Source of the DNA: Alphaproteobacteria bacterium | GTDB taxonomy: Bacteria > Pseudomonadota > Alphaproteobacteria > Caulobacterales > Maricaulaceae | Direction of reading: 5' to 3' | Length of the DNA: 45,980 nucleotides | Assembly (NCBI GenBank): GCA_016124665.1 | Contig: WGNH01000038.1 | Span: 1 to 45,980 of the forward strand | Shown here: piece by piece, positions 18,257 through 27,491 of the stretch | How positions within the stretch are numbered: position 1 is the stretch's first letter | Layout of the letters: each line of letters opens with the position of its first letter | Program-made: the position numbers and the translations under genes | Notes under the pieces: model-generated | What the model was told of the DNA's origin: nothing | What the model saw: the letters and a program-made list of their open reading frames with translations, nothing else | The model's database searches: none

Positions 18257-20587
18257 TTGCCCTCATTTTCAACCTCTCTCGAAGACACGCTTCATCGCGC
18301 CCTCGGGTTTGCGAATGAGCGTGGTCATGAATACGCCACGCTGGAACATCTGCTGCTGGCTCTCGTCGATGACGAGGATGCCGCCGGTGTCATGAAAGCG
18401 TGTGACGTGGATCTGGGGGAGCTGAAATCGACGCTGACAGCCTTTGTCGATGCCGAGCTGGGCGATCTCGCCGTCGATGACAATGAAGACGCAAAGCCGA
18501 CCACCGGTTTTCAACGCGTGATCCAGCGGGCGGTCATTCACGTCCAGAATGCGGGCCGGGAAGAGGTGACGGGTGCCAATGTGCTGGTCGCGATCTTCGC
18601 CGAGCGCGAAAGTCACGCCGCGCATTTCCTCGCCGAGCGCGACATGACCCGCTATGATGCGGTTAATTACATTTCCCATGGCATTGCCAAACGGCCCGGC
18701 GAAAGCGAAGCGCGGCCGGTGCGCGGTGCGATGGAAGACGAAGCCGATGATGATGACGAGAAAGATGGCGACGCCCTTTCGGCCTATTGCGTCGACCTGA
18801 ATGCCAAAGCCCGTGAGGGCGGCGTGGATCCGCTGATTGGCCGCGAGGCCGAAGTGGAGCGCTGTGTTCAGGTGCTCTGCCGCCGGCGCAAGAACAATCC
18901 TTTGCTGGTCGGTGATCCCGGCGTTGGCAAAACGGCCATTGCCGAAGGCCTGGCGCGCAAGATCATTGAAAAAGACGTTCCGGAAGTGCTGCAGGACGCC
19001 ACCATCTATTCCCTGGATATGGGCTCGCTTCTGGCCGGCACCCGCTATCGTGGTGATTTCGAGGAACGCGTGAAGCAGGTCGTCAAGGAATTGGAAGCGC
19101 GCGATGGTGCCATCCTTTTCATCGACGAAATTCACACCGTTATTGGTGCCGGCGCGACGTCTGGCGGAGCGATGGATGCGTCCAACCTCCTCAAACCCGC
19201 GCTGCAATCGGGAAGCCTGCGTTGCATGGGCTCGACGACTTACAAGGAGTTTCGTCAGCACTTCGAAAAGGACCGTGCTCTGGCCCGGCGCTTCCAGAAG
19301 ATTGATGTGACTGAACCCAGCCGGGATGACACCGTGAAAATTCTCCAGGGGCTGAAACCCTATTTCGAGAAATTCCACGATGTACGCTTCACCAATGAAG
19401 CGGTGAAGACGGCGGTTGATCTGTCAGCCCGCTACATTACCGACCGCAAACTGCCCGACAAGGCGATTGATGTGATTGACGAGGCGGGCGCGCGGATGCG
19501 CCTGCTGCCGCCATCCAAGCGGAAGAAAACCATTGGTGTGAAAGAGGTCGAGACGGTCGTTGCCAAGATTGCGCGCATTCCGGAAAAATCTGTGTCCAAG
19601 GATGATGAGACGGCACTCAAATCCCTGCCATCGGATCTGCGTCATGTGGTCTTCGGTCAGGACGAGGCGATCGAGAAGCTGTCATCGGCTATCAAGCTGG
19701 CGCGGGCGGGTTTGCGTGAGCCCGAAAAGCCGATCGGTAACTATCTCTTCTCCGGTCCGACCGGTGTCGGCAAGACCGAAGTTGCCAAACAACTGGCGTC
19801 GATTCTCGGTGTCGAACTCTTGCGCTTCGACATGTCTGAATACATGGAGCGTCATACGGTTTCCCGCCTGATCGGCGCCCCTCCGGGATATGTCGGTCAT
19901 GACCAGGGCGGGCTACTGACCGATGCCGTGGACCAGCACCGCCATGCGGTTCTGCTGCTCGACGAGATCGAGAAGGCCCATCCGGATCTTTTCAATATCC
20001 TCCTGCAGGTCATGGACCATGGCAGCCTGACCGATGCCAATGGCAAGAAGGTCGATTTCCGGAATGTCGTGCTGATCATGACGACCAATGCCGGGGCTGC
20101 TGATGCCGCCAAGGAAGCCATCGGCTTTGGCCGCGACAAGCGCGAAGGCGATGATGTGGCTGCCATCGAGAAACTGTTCACACCAGAATTCCGCAACCGT
20201 CTGGATGCGATCATTCCCTTTGCCGGCCTGTCACAACCGACTGTCGGCCGTGTGGTCGAAAAATTCGTGTTGCAGCTGGAAGCGCAGCTGGCGGACCGCG
20301 GCGTCTCGTTCGAACTGACCGATGCGGCGACGGAATGGCTGGCCAAGCGCGGCTATGACGAGAAGTTTGGAGCCCGGCCGCTGGCCCGGGTCATCCAGGA
20401 ACACATCAAGAAGCCGCTGGCGGATGAAATCCTGTTTGGCCAGCTGAAATCCGGCGGGCTGGTGAAAGTCGATGTCGATGCCGCAGATGCGGAACGCCTC
20501 GACTTCGACATCACGCCGGGCGACCGGATCAAGCCGAAACGGCCCAAAGGAAGTGGCCGTAAGAAAACGAAAGAGCCGGTACGCTAA
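18257..20587 (+). CDS. clpA: ClpA, ATPase subunit of ClpAP protease
   Basis: Hexameric AAA+ unfoldase feeding ClpP. 776 residues from a TTG start at 18257, three bases after the clpS stop and 7 bases after AAAAGGA. No ATG fits, and [16 protein letters not shown] is the conserved ClpA N-terminus, so the TTG is secure. Order: N-domain double repeat (1-145), acidic linker ([11 protein letters not shown]), D1 with Walker A GDPGVGKT near 219 and FIDEIHT, D2 with Walker A GPTGVGKT near 500 and LLDEIEKAH, and the IGFG loop that docks ClpP. There is no ClpB-type middle domain. A basic tail ([15 protein letters not shown]) ends the protein. Confidence 0.96.
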   Translation: MPSFSTSLEDTLHRALGFANERGHEYATLEHLLLALVDDEDAAGVMKACDVDLGELKSTLTAFVDAELGDLAVDDNEDAKPTTGFQRVIQRAVIHVQNAGREEVTGANVLVAIFAERESHAAHFLAERDMTRYDAVNYISHGIAKRPGESEARPVRGAMEDEADDDDEKDGDALSAYCVDLNAKAREGGVDPLIGREAEVERCVQVLCRRRKNNPLLVGDPGVGKTAIAEGLARKIIEKDVPEVLQDATIYSLDMGSLLAGTRYRGDFEERVKQVVKELEARDGAILFIDEIHTVIGAGATSGGAMDASNLLKPALQSGSLRCMGSTTYKEFRQHFEKDRALARRFQKIDVTEPSRDDTVKILQGLKPYFEKFHDVRFTNEAVKTAVDLSARYITDRKLPDKAIDVIDEAGARMRLLPPSKRKKTIGVKEVETVVAKIARIPEKSVSKDDETALKSLPSDLRHVVFGQDEAIEKLSSAIKLARAGLREPEKPIGNYLFSGPTGVGKTEVAKQLASILGVELLRFDMSEYMERHTVSRLIGAPPGYVGHDQGGLLTDAVDQHRHAVLLLDEIEKAHPDLFNILLQVMDHGSLTDANGKKVDFRNVVLIMTTNAGAADAAKEAIGFGRDKREGDDVAAIEKLFTPEFRNRLDAIIPFAGLSQPTVGRVVEKFVLQLEAQLADRGVSFELTDAATEWLAKRGYDEKFGARPLARVIQEHIKKPLADEILFGQLKSGGLVKVDVDAADAERLDFDITPGDRIKPKRPKGSGRKKTKEPVR

Positions 20588-20592
20588 TAAAG

Positions 20593-21705
20593 CTACTCGG
20601 CAAAGACTTCAGGCGCGGACAGGCCGTCACCGATCCCGGTGGCGGCCTTTTCCTTTTGCCTGCGATATTCACGCGGCGTCAGTCCGGTTGCTTCCTTGAA
20701 GGCACGATTGAACGGGCCCAGAGAGGCAAAACCGCTATCCAGTGCAATATCCAGAATACTGGCGTTTAAATCTACGTCCTCGAGCAAGCGTTTGGCATGG
20801 CGAATCCGGTACCCATTGATAAAGCGGTTGAAATTCGGGTGTCCGAGCGCCGAGACGATGGCGCGTGAGACCTTGTAGTCTTTTTCGTGCAGGCGCTGGG
20901 CGAGGGTCGACACCTTGAGCTCCGGATCCAGATAGGCCCCTTCGGCAACGAGGGCTTGAGCGCGCCGGGCCAATGCCATTTCATCCCCGGTTGCGGGCGG
21001 TGTTTTTCGCGCAGCGCCTGACGGTAAGGGGCTTTTCTGACGGAAAATAATGGCGAGGCTGACGCTGAACACGATCATCGCGGCACAAAGGCCCTGAATG
21101 AGTACCGTCAGTCCGGGGGAAACGAATGTCAGTCGTCCATGATCGAACAGCATGACACAGATGACGACGCCGGCCCCGAAGCTGGACAGGAAAATGTAGC
21201 GAATGCGCTTTTCGCTATCGGAAATGCCTGACCAGCCATTCAGCCCTTCGCCAAACGCCAGAAGGAGGGCGGCCGAGCTGAAAAAGGCCTGCAGGCCGTC
21301 CAGACGAGTCATCCAGAGTGCCAGACTGGACTCGCCGATTATCGCGCCGAAATTCAGGGCCAGCGCGAACTGGTCAAAAATAGTCGGTAGGAAAATCCCG
21401 GCAACGATGGCTATTTCGGGCCAGCCAATCGCAGCATCGTGACGAAATAGGGCGCGAGATGTGAGCCAAAAAAAGGAACAGGAGGCGCAACTGGCAATCG
21501 CCATGACGGAATAGGCGGCACCGATCATTTCCCGGCCCAAAACCTCGATCAACAGGATGGCGATCAATCCAATACAGAAGCCGGCCCAGATCAGATGGAG
21601 TTGCGAAAAGGCGCGCCGAAGGGCGATCCATCCGAGCCAGACCGCCGCCGCAGATATTGCGAAAATCTTCAATCCTGCGCCCAGTGCAAACACGGCGGCC
21701 TCCAT
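20593..21705 (-). CDS. Membrane-bound AraC-family transcriptional regulator
   Basis: 370 residues from the ATG with first base 21705; the frame stays open to 21801 but those residues are basic and unlike the family. Residues 1-235 contain about seven hydrophobic segments (LKIFAISAAAVWLGWIAL, LIWAGFCIGLIAILLIEVL, VVICVMLF, SVSLAIIF). Residues about 270-360 are an AraC/XylS DNA-binding domain: two helix-turn-helix units, with VSTLAQRLHEKDYKVSRAI and ILDIALDSGFASLGPFNRAFKEATGLTPREYRR. The 7TM-AraC layout suggests sensing of a membrane or periplasmic signal. It is divergent from the DUF2306 gene, its likeliest target. Only 5 bases separate its stop from that of clpA. Confidence 0.88.
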   Translation of the reverse strand: MEAAVFALGAGLKIFAISAAAVWLGWIALRRAFSQLHLIWAGFCIGLIAILLIEVLGREMIGAAYSVMAIASCASCSFFWLTSRALFRHDAAIGWPEIAIVAGIFLPTIFDQFALALNFGAIIGESSLALWMTRLDGLQAFFSSAALLLAFGEGLNGWSGISDSEKRIRYIFLSSFGAGVVICVMLFDHGRLTFVSPGLTVLIQGLCAAMIVFSVSLAIIFRQKSPLPSGAARKTPPATGDEMALARRAQALVAEGAYLDPELKVSTLAQRLHEKDYKVSRAIVSALGHPNFNRFINGYRIRHAKRLLEDVDLNASILDIALDSGFASLGPFNRAFKEATGLTPREYRRQKEKAATGIGDGLSAPEVFAE

Positions 21706-21860
21706 TCGTGTTCCATGATGCGCCTGATCCCGACCGATATGCAAGTTTGTGATTTTCTTTCGCCGATTTCTGAATCGGCGAGCCGGTGCCCGCCCGATCA
21801 TTCATTCCTTTTTCCATGACCGGCCAACAAAGGCCGGCACGACAGGAAGGAATATTCATC
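21706..21860. promoter_or_regulatory. Divergent control region with two palindromes
   Basis: Between the AraC regulator and the DUF2306 gene lie two perfect inverted repeats: CGCCGATT-TCTG-AATCGGCG (21761-21780) and CCGGCC-AACAAA-GGCCGG (21820-21837). Neither is followed by a T-run on either strand, so they look more like operators or leader hairpins than terminators. AGGAAGG (21844-21850) is the ribosome site of the DUF2306 gene. Confidence 0.5.
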
Positions 21861-22679
21861 ATGGTGGATACATTCGCGCCTCCCGCGCGCCGTGCGTTGA
21901 ATGCGCACACAGTACTCAAAACCACCGGACTTCTCTGGTTCCTCGTCGCCGTGATCGGGCAATGGCTGTTTGCCTATTACGTGATAGCCGCCTATGGGCC
22001 GCGCACGGCCGGCGGCAGCTGGGCCAGCTGGGACGATGTCGGGTTGATCCAAGGCTATACGGCGGGCGATCTGATCGGCAATCTCGCTTTTGTGTCTCAT
22101 GCCCTTCTGACGGCTGTCGTCTGCATTGGCGGCACGATGCAGTTGATGCCGCCGATCCGGAATCGCTTTCCCGCCATTCATAGATTTACCGGCCGGATAT
22201 ATCTGTCGGTGGCTGTCGTGATGGCCGTGGGCGGAATATGGATGATCTGGGGCCGCGGCTCGCGTCTGACTGATATCGGCGGCTGGGGCACGACCATCAA
22301 CGGTGTGCTGGTGCTGGTGACGGCCATTGTCGCCTTTCACTTTGCGCGCCGCCGCCAGATCGATCAGCACCGGCGCTGGGCGATGCGGACCTTCATTCTG
22401 CTCAGTGGTGTCTGGTTTACACGGCTGGGCTATATGTCATGGGCGATTGCGACCGGCGGTGCGGGCATGAGCCGCTCGCTCGACGGGCCGTTCGACATGT
22501 TCATCGCTTTCGGCAGCTATCTTTTGCCTCTGGCCGTTCTTGAACTCTATTTTCTCGCCAGTGACAGCCGGTCAGGCGGGTTGAAGCTGGCCACGTCCGG
22601 CCTGATGCTCTGGGCCACTGCCGCGACGGCGCTCGGTGTGTTCGGGGCGTGGACGGTGATGTGGAGCCCGCATGTCTGA
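21861..22679 (+). CDS. DUF2306 family membrane protein
   Basis: 272 residues from the ATG at 21861, 10 bases after AGGAAGG; an open stretch back to 21786 is probably not translated. Seven hydrophobic segments are visible (for example TTGLLWFLVAVIGQWLFAYYVIAA, LSVAVVMAVGGIWMIWG, GVLVLVTAIVAFHFA, LPLAVLELYFLAS). HRFTGRIYLSVAV and HRRWAMRTFILLSGVWFTRLGY are typical of DUF2306, whose conserved histidines suggest a haem or metal site. Role unknown. The divergent AraC regulator probably controls it. Confidence 0.78.
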   Translation: MVDTFAPPARRALNAHTVLKTTGLLWFLVAVIGQWLFAYYVIAAYGPRTAGGSWASWDDVGLIQGYTAGDLIGNLAFVSHALLTAVVCIGGTMQLMPPIRNRFPAIHRFTGRIYLSVAVVMAVGGIWMIWGRGSRLTDIGGWGTTINGVLVLVTAIVAFHFARRRQIDQHRRWAMRTFILLSGVWFTRLGYMSWAIATGGAGMSRSLDGPFDMFIAFGSYLLPLAVLELYFLASDSRSGGLKLATSGLMLWATAATALGVFGAWTVMWSPHV

Positions 22680-22807
22680 GATCAGGTGAGGGCGGCGCCC
22701 ATGTACATTGTGAACTGTCATTGAGTGAGCCATTGTGATGGTCGGCGTCTTCGGCGCGCGTTAGCGTCGAACTATCTGATCTTTTCTTGCCGGAAACTCA
22801 CCCGTTC

Positions 22808-24610
22808 ATGACAGCGTCTGCTCAATCCGTTCTCAAATCCGTATTCGGGTTCCCTGAATTCCGGCCCGGTCAGATAGAGATCGTCGAGCGATTGCTGGAA
22901 GGCAGGCATACGCTGTGCGTGATGCCGACCGGGTCGGGCAAATCGCTCTGCTACCAGGTGCCCGCATTGCTGCTGGAACGCCCCTCGATCATTATCTCGC
23001 CGCTTGTGGCGCTGATGGATGATCAGGTTGCCGGACTGGTGGCCAACGGAGTCGCCGCGGTGGCAATCCATTCCGGTCGAGGCCGCGAGGAAAATGTCGC
23101 TGCCTGGCGGGCTTTCCAGTCGGGAGAGGCAAAGCTCCTCTATCTTTCGCCGGAGCGATTGATGACGCCGCGTATGCTGGCTGCGCTCAAATCGGTCGAA
23201 CCGGGCCTGTTTGTCGTCGATGAAGCCCATTGTATCTCCAAATGGGGCGCCAGTTTCCGGCGCGAATACGAGCAACTTTCGCAGCTCAAACATCATTTTC
23301 CCAATGCCACACTCGCCGCTTTTACAGCCACAGCCGATATCGCCACGCGTGCCGACATCACCGAAAAGCTGTTCAACAGTGAAAGCGAAACCATCGTGAG
23401 CGGTTTCGACCGCCCCAATCTAAACCTCGCCGTGACGCCGAAAACCAACTGGAAGCCGCAACTGCTCGGGTTTCTGAAGGAGCGCCGCGAGCAGTCGGGC
23501 ATTGTCTATTGCCTGTCGCGCAAGCTGACGGGAGAGGTTGCAGACCTGCTCAAGGCCGAGGGCCATCGGGCGTTGCCCTATCATGCCGGGATGTCGCCAG
23601 AGATGCGGCGTGAGAATCAGGAAGTTTTCATGGCCGAAGGCGCGGTGGTCATGGTGGCGACGATCGCGTTCGGGATGGGGATCGACAAGCCGGATATCCG
23701 CTATGTCTTCCATCTGAATATGCCCGGCTCCATGGAAGCCTATTATCAAGAGATTGGCCGTGCTGGCCGCGACGGGGCGCCCGCCGATGCGATGCTGCTG
23801 TATGGCATGGGCGATGCCGGGCTGCGTCGGCGTTTCATTGATGGCGACGGTGAGGATGAGGGGCATAAACGGCGCGAGCATCAGCGTCTGGACGCCCTTC
23901 TCGCCTATTGCGAAGCGACCCAGTGTCGGCGCATCACGCTGTTATCCTATTTCGGTGAGCCGGGGGCGAAGGCGTGTGGCAATTGCGATATTTGTCTTGA
24001 CCCACCGCTCCTGCTGGATGGGACGCGCGAGGCGCAAATGCTGTTTTCCGCCATTCTGAGGACCGGCCAGTCTTTCGGTGGGGGCCATGTTGTCGATGTG
24101 CTGAGGGGTGGTGATACGGACAAAGTCAGGGCGCGCGGGCATGATGCTTTACCAACCTATGGCATTGGCAAGGACCGTCCGAAGGCCTTCTGGCAAGGCC
24201 TGATCCGGCAAGCGGTCTCCGGCGGATATCTGAAAGCCGATATCGATCAGTTTGGTGTCCTCAAGCTGACGGATCGCGGCGAAGCGGTGTTGCGCGGACG
24301 CGAGACGTTCGAGCTGCGAGAAATCGCCATTGGCAAGGGCGAGAGGAAGACACGCCGCGCCCGCGCGAGCCAGACGTCCGAGGCCGACGTAGATTCCGGA
24401 TTGCTGACCACGCTCAAGAGTTTGCGCCGCGAACTGGCCTCGGAGCGCAATGTACCTGCCTATGTCATATTCTCCGATGCGACACTGATCGATATGTGCC
24501 ATTTGCGGCCTGAAAATCTGGAGCAGATGGCCGCGGTCAACGGGGTCGGGCCGAAGAAGCTCGCCGATCTTGGCGAGGTCTTTCTGGCGGCATTGCGCAC
24601 GCAGCCCTAG
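22808..24610 (+). CDS. recQ: RecQ-type ATP-dependent DNA helicase
   Basis: 3'-5' helicase acting in recombination repair. 600 residues from the ATG at 22808; a TTG at 22787 is possible but has no ribosome site. Motifs: FPEFRPGQ (motif 0), PTGSGKS (40-46), DEAH (138-141), TATA, and QEIGRAGRDG (motif VI). The zinc site has C373, C390, C393 and C396 (C-x16-C-x2-C-x2-C). A winged-helix region follows, then a C-terminal HRDC domain (about 525-600, VPAYVIFSDATLIDM). The aromatic loop after DEAH reads CISKWGASFRREY where the usual form is CISQWGHDFRPEY, so three normally conserved positions differ. The stop shares a CTAG with the HIT gene. Confidence 0.93.
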   Translation: MTASAQSVLKSVFGFPEFRPGQIEIVERLLEGRHTLCVMPTGSGKSLCYQVPALLLERPSIIISPLVALMDDQVAGLVANGVAAVAIHSGRGREENVAAWRAFQSGEAKLLYLSPERLMTPRMLAALKSVEPGLFVVDEAHCISKWGASFRREYEQLSQLKHHFPNATLAAFTATADIATRADITEKLFNSESETIVSGFDRPNLNLAVTPKTNWKPQLLGFLKERREQSGIVYCLSRKLTGEVADLLKAEGHRALPYHAGMSPEMRRENQEVFMAEGAVVMVATIAFGMGIDKPDIRYVFHLNMPGSMEAYYQEIGRAGRDGAPADAMLLYGMGDAGLRRRFIDGDGEDEGHKRREHQRLDALLAYCEATQCRRITLLSYFGEPGAKACGNCDICLDPPLLLDGTREAQMLFSAILRTGQSFGGGHVVDVLRGGDTDKVRARGHDALPTYGIGKDRPKAFWQGLIRQAVSGGYLKADIDQFGVLKLTDRGEAVLRGRETFELREIAIGKGERKTRRARASQTSEADVDSGLLTTLKSLRRELASERNVPAYVIFSDATLIDMCHLRPENLEQMAAVNGVGPKKLADLGEVFLAALRTQP

Positions 24611-25038
24611 TCAATGAACGAGGCGATTTTCCTTGCCTGAGCCTCCAGCTCGTCCATATCTGCTTTTTCACCGCCATGGCGTCCTAGGGAGTCGCCTTCC
24701 CAGCGCGGAATGATGTGGAAATGAATGTGAAACACACTTTGCCCTGCAGGAGCGCCGTTGAACTGCGTGACCATAATGCCATCCGGCTGGAGCGCGGTCT
24801 CGACGGCCTTGGCCAGCGTTTTCACGCGCTGGATGGCGGCGGCGGCCATGTCGTCTGACAGGTCGAGCAGATTACGCGCGGGCTCTTTCGGCACAACGAG
24901 GCAATGACCCGGCGATTGCGGAAAAATGTCCATGAAGGCCACAGCGACGTCATCCTCGAAAATCTTGATCGCCGGGGCTTCCCCCGCAATGATTTTCGCG
25001 AAAATGTTCTGGTCGTCATATGTGCCGGTCAGGCTCAT
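24607..25038 (-). CDS. HIT family (HINT-like) nucleotide hydrolase
   Basis: 143-residue histidine-triad protein, expected to hydrolyse AMP-conjugates. IFAKIIAGEAPAIKIFEDD at the start and HIHFHIIPRW (H-x-H-x-H catalytic triad, about residues 104-113) are diagnostic. GGAG seven bases before the ATG supports the start. The last 30 residues (LGRHGGEKADMDELEAQARKIAS) are a helical tail typical of alphaproteobacterial members. Convergent with recQ. Confidence 0.93.
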   Translation of the reverse strand: MSLTGTYDDQNIFAKIIAGEAPAIKIFEDDVAVAFMDIFPQSPGHCLVVPKEPARNLLDLSDDMAAAAIQRVKTLAKAVETALQPDGIMVTQFNGAPAGQSVFHIHFHIIPRWEGDSLGRHGGEKADMDELEAQARKIASFID

Positions 25039-25054
25039 GGTTTTGCTCCGTGGT

Positions 25055-25502
25055 TCAAGGCGCGTAACCTAATTCCTCTTTGGTGAAAGGCTCAACCGGC
25101 GCTGGCAGATGCTTGTGATAGCAGTTCCAGCAAAAGCGCTTTCTCTTGAAGAACGGGAGCGGACCATAGGCGCTGTACAGCCCGGTTCCCCATACCAGCC
25201 ATAAGAGCGGAATGACCACCAGCCAACGCCGCATCCGATAGGTTCGGCTCTGGTATTTTGGACAGGGATAGGAGGACTCCGCGTTTCCATACCCTTCGAC
25301 CAGAATATTCATGGCGTCCTCTAACTCGGATTCCGGTACCAGCAAATCGCGGCCCGGTCGTTGCCATCATCAGATGCGGATAGAGGTTGAAAATATGCCA
25401 GTCTGTATTGATCGCTGGAATGCCGGCGCTTTGCAGAACCGATGCGGCGGCTGCAGTGTCATAAGCATTCCAGAACTCGGCGATATTGACGAAGCGGCTC
25501 AT
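25055..25502 (-). pseudogene. DUF2007-like membrane protein gene with a single-base frameshift
   Basis: Two overlapping minus-strand frames join into one protein. The first frame, from the ATG at 25502, gives an N-terminal part (YDTAAAASVLQSAGIPAINTDWHIFNL...MMATTGPR). The second continues from about 25343 with LLVPESELEDAMNIL. Removing one base from the AAA at 25344-25346 (TTT on the coding strand) restores TGPRLLVPESELEDA, the DUF2007 signature, in a 148-residue frame. The C-terminal half has one membrane segment (WLVVIPLLWLVWGTGLYSAYG) and a CWNC pair that might bind metal. Without the correction the membrane half would be lost. It is either a real recent mutation, a sequencing error, or less likely a programmed shift. 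Function of the family unknown. Confidence 0.75.
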
Positions 25503-25515
25503 GCGCCAAAGCTAG

Positions 25516-26664
25516 TCACTCATCGCCTTTCTTGAAAGGCAATTCTGCCTGTTGCGCCTTGATGTCTGCGAGCACCGCTTCGCGCTCATAGTCAAGATAA
25601 TCTGCAACGGCGCGGCGGAAGTTTTCATCGGATATGTAGTGGACAGAATGCACCGCGCGGGGGCGATAGCCACGCGCCAGCTTGTGCTCGCCCTGGGCGC
25701 CCGCTTCGACGCGCGAGAGGCCGTGTTCAATCGCAAAGTCGATGGCCTGATGATAGCAGAGCTCGAAATGCAGGAAGGGGGCGTTGGCGAGGCATCCCCA
25801 ATAGCGGCCATAAAGCGCGTCCGAGCCGATGAAATTGAGCGCCGCGGCGATATAGCGGCCATCCTGCCTGGCCATCGCCACCCAGACCTTGTCGGCCATG
25901 CGCTGATGGATCAGATCGAAGAATTCGCGATTGAGATAGGGCGTTCCCCATTTGCGGGCACCGGTGTCCTGATAACAGGCAAAGAAGACGTCCCAGTGCC
26001 CGGGCCGCAGATCATCGCCGGTCAGACCCACGATCTCGATGTCGGCATTGGCGGCAGCGCGTTCTTTTTTGAGCGCCTTGCGTTTTCGCGAGGCCAGATC
26101 GCCGAGAAAATCATCATAGGTCTGATAGCCGCGATTTTCCCAGATATATTGCCGGTCCACGCGGTGCAGGAGACCGAGACGTTCAGCCATTTCCCGGTCG
26201 TCTGCCGCCGGGAAATTCATCGACCAGACCGGCAGGCCATTCTGCTCGGTGATCGACATGGCGGCCCGTGCCAGTCCCTCGCGGACATTAGCCTCAGACG
26301 ACAATAGACGCCGGCCAGTGACCGGTGTGAACGGCACGGCGCTGAGGAGTTTGGGATAATACCGTCCGCCGGCCCGCTCCCAGGCGTCGGCCCAGGCATG
26401 ATCGAAGACATATTCGCCATAGGAGTGGGATTTGGCGTAGCCGGGCAGGGCGCCGACGAGCGCGCCGCCTTCATCTTCAGCAATCAGGTGAACGCCCTGC
26501 CAGCCCGTTAGCGTGGTGGCGCTGCCGCTTTCTTCCAGGGCCTGCAGGAAGTCCCAGGACAGGAAGGGATCGTATTCTGCGCCGACCGGATTAGCCACCG
26601 CATCCCAGGCAGATCTCTCCACATCGGACAGGCTGGAAATTGAGCGAAAACGGATCCCGGTCAT
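25516..26664 (-). CDS. FemAB-like / peptidogalycan biosynthesis GNAT-fold protein (DUF482)
   Basis: 382 residues from the ATG with first base 26664 (MTGIRFRSISSLSDVERSAWDAV); the frame is open to 26757 but family similarity begins here. Typical segments are PFLSWDFLQALEESGS, HSYGEYVFDHAWADAW, FTPVTGRRLL, FMxF-type NFPAADDREMAERLG, and the late acyltransferase core LYGRYWGC...FLHFELCYHQAIDFAIEHGLSRVEAGAQGEHKLARGY. This is the PF04339 family, related to FemABX aminoacyl transferases; the acceptor is not known. No ribosome site is clear. Cytoplasmic. Confidence 0.87.
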   Translation of the reverse strand: MTGIRFRSISSLSDVERSAWDAVANPVGAEYDPFLSWDFLQALEESGSATTLTGWQGVHLIAEDEGGALVGALPGYAKSHSYGEYVFDHAWADAWERAGGRYYPKLLSAVPFTPVTGRRLLSSEANVREGLARAAMSITEQNGLPVWSMNFPAADDREMAERLGLLHRVDRQYIWENRGYQTYDDFLGDLASRKRKALKKERAAANADIEIVGLTGDDLRPGHWDVFFACYQDTGARKWGTPYLNREFFDLIHQRMADKVWVAMARQDGRYIAAALNFIGSDALYGRYWGCLANAPFLHFELCYHQAIDFAIEHGLSRVEAGAQGEHKLARGYRPRAVHSVHYISDENFRRAVADYLDYEREAVLADIKAQQAELPFKKGDE

Positions 26665-26747
26665 CGCATCTGGAGATAGGCGCAATTTGGCATTGGGGAA
26701 AGGCGGGTGGCGGGCTATGTCTGTATAAAACCGGGAGGGATACAAAC

Positions 26748-27491
26748 ATGACATCACGATTTGAAGGCAAGGTCGCTCTGGTCACGGGCGGATCCCGCGG
26801 AATCGGGGCCGCTATTGCCCGCCGGCTGGCCTCTGAAGGCGCGGACATTGTGCTGACCTATGGTGGCTCGAAGGACAAGGCCGAAGCGGTTGCCGAAGAG
26901 ATCCGCGCCAAGGGCCGGAAAGCCGAAGCGGTGCATTGCGATGCCTCAAAACGTGGCGAGACGGCGAAACTGGTGGCCGATGTGGCAGAGCGATACGGAC
27001 GGCTGGATGTGCTGGTCAACAATTCCGGCGTTTATCCGTTGACCTCGCTGTCGAAATGCGCGGACGAGACCTGGGATGAAATGCTGGCGATCAATGTGAC
27101 AGCTGTCTTCGAAGGCCTGCGCGCGGCCTATCAGGTGATGAAGCCGGGTTCCTCCATCGTGACCATCGGGTCGGTGGCTGGAGATTCGGCCCAGATGGCG
27201 GGTGTCGGGGTCTATTCATCCTCGAAAGCGGCTGCCGAACTGATTACTCGCGCTGCGGGACGCGAATTCGGCCGCAAAGGCATACGGGCCAATGTCATCC
27301 AGCCGGGTCCGATTGATACCGACATGAATCCGGCGGATGGCCAGACAGCCGAATTGCAGAAAATGATGGTACCGCTGGGCCGTTATGGCGAAGCCGATGA
27401 AGTGGCCAATGCGGTGGCTTTCCTCGCCAGTGACGAAGCGTCCTACATAAACGGCACGACACTGAAAGTCTGTGGCGGGATGACGGCATGA
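26748..27491 (+). CDS. Short-chain dehydrogenase/reductase (SDR)
   Basis: 247-residue classical SDR, NAD(P)-dependent. The ATG at 26748 follows GGGAGGGA by seven bases. Motifs: TGGSRGIGAAIA (cofactor loop TGxxxGxG), DVLVNNSGV (NNAG variant with Ser), GSVAGDSAQMAG (catalytic Ser region), YSSSKAAAE (YxxxK), and a PGPIDTDM loop. The Arg of GGSRGIG and the absence of an acidic residue at the end of the second strand (LTYGGSKDK) suggest NADP(H). Substrate unknown; FabG-like enzymes look similar. Its stop overlaps the next start by ATGA, so the two are coupled. Confidence 0.9.
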   Translation: MTSRFEGKVALVTGGSRGIGAAIARRLASEGADIVLTYGGSKDKAEAVAEEIRAKGRKAEAVHCDASKRGETAKLVADVAERYGRLDVLVNNSGVYPLTSLSKCADETWDEMLAINVTAVFEGLRAAYQVMKPGSSIVTIGSVAGDSAQMAGVGVYSSSKAAAELITRAAGREFGRKGIRANVIQPGPIDTDMNPADGQTAELQKMMVPLGRYGEADEVANAVAFLASDEASYINGTTLKVCGGMTA

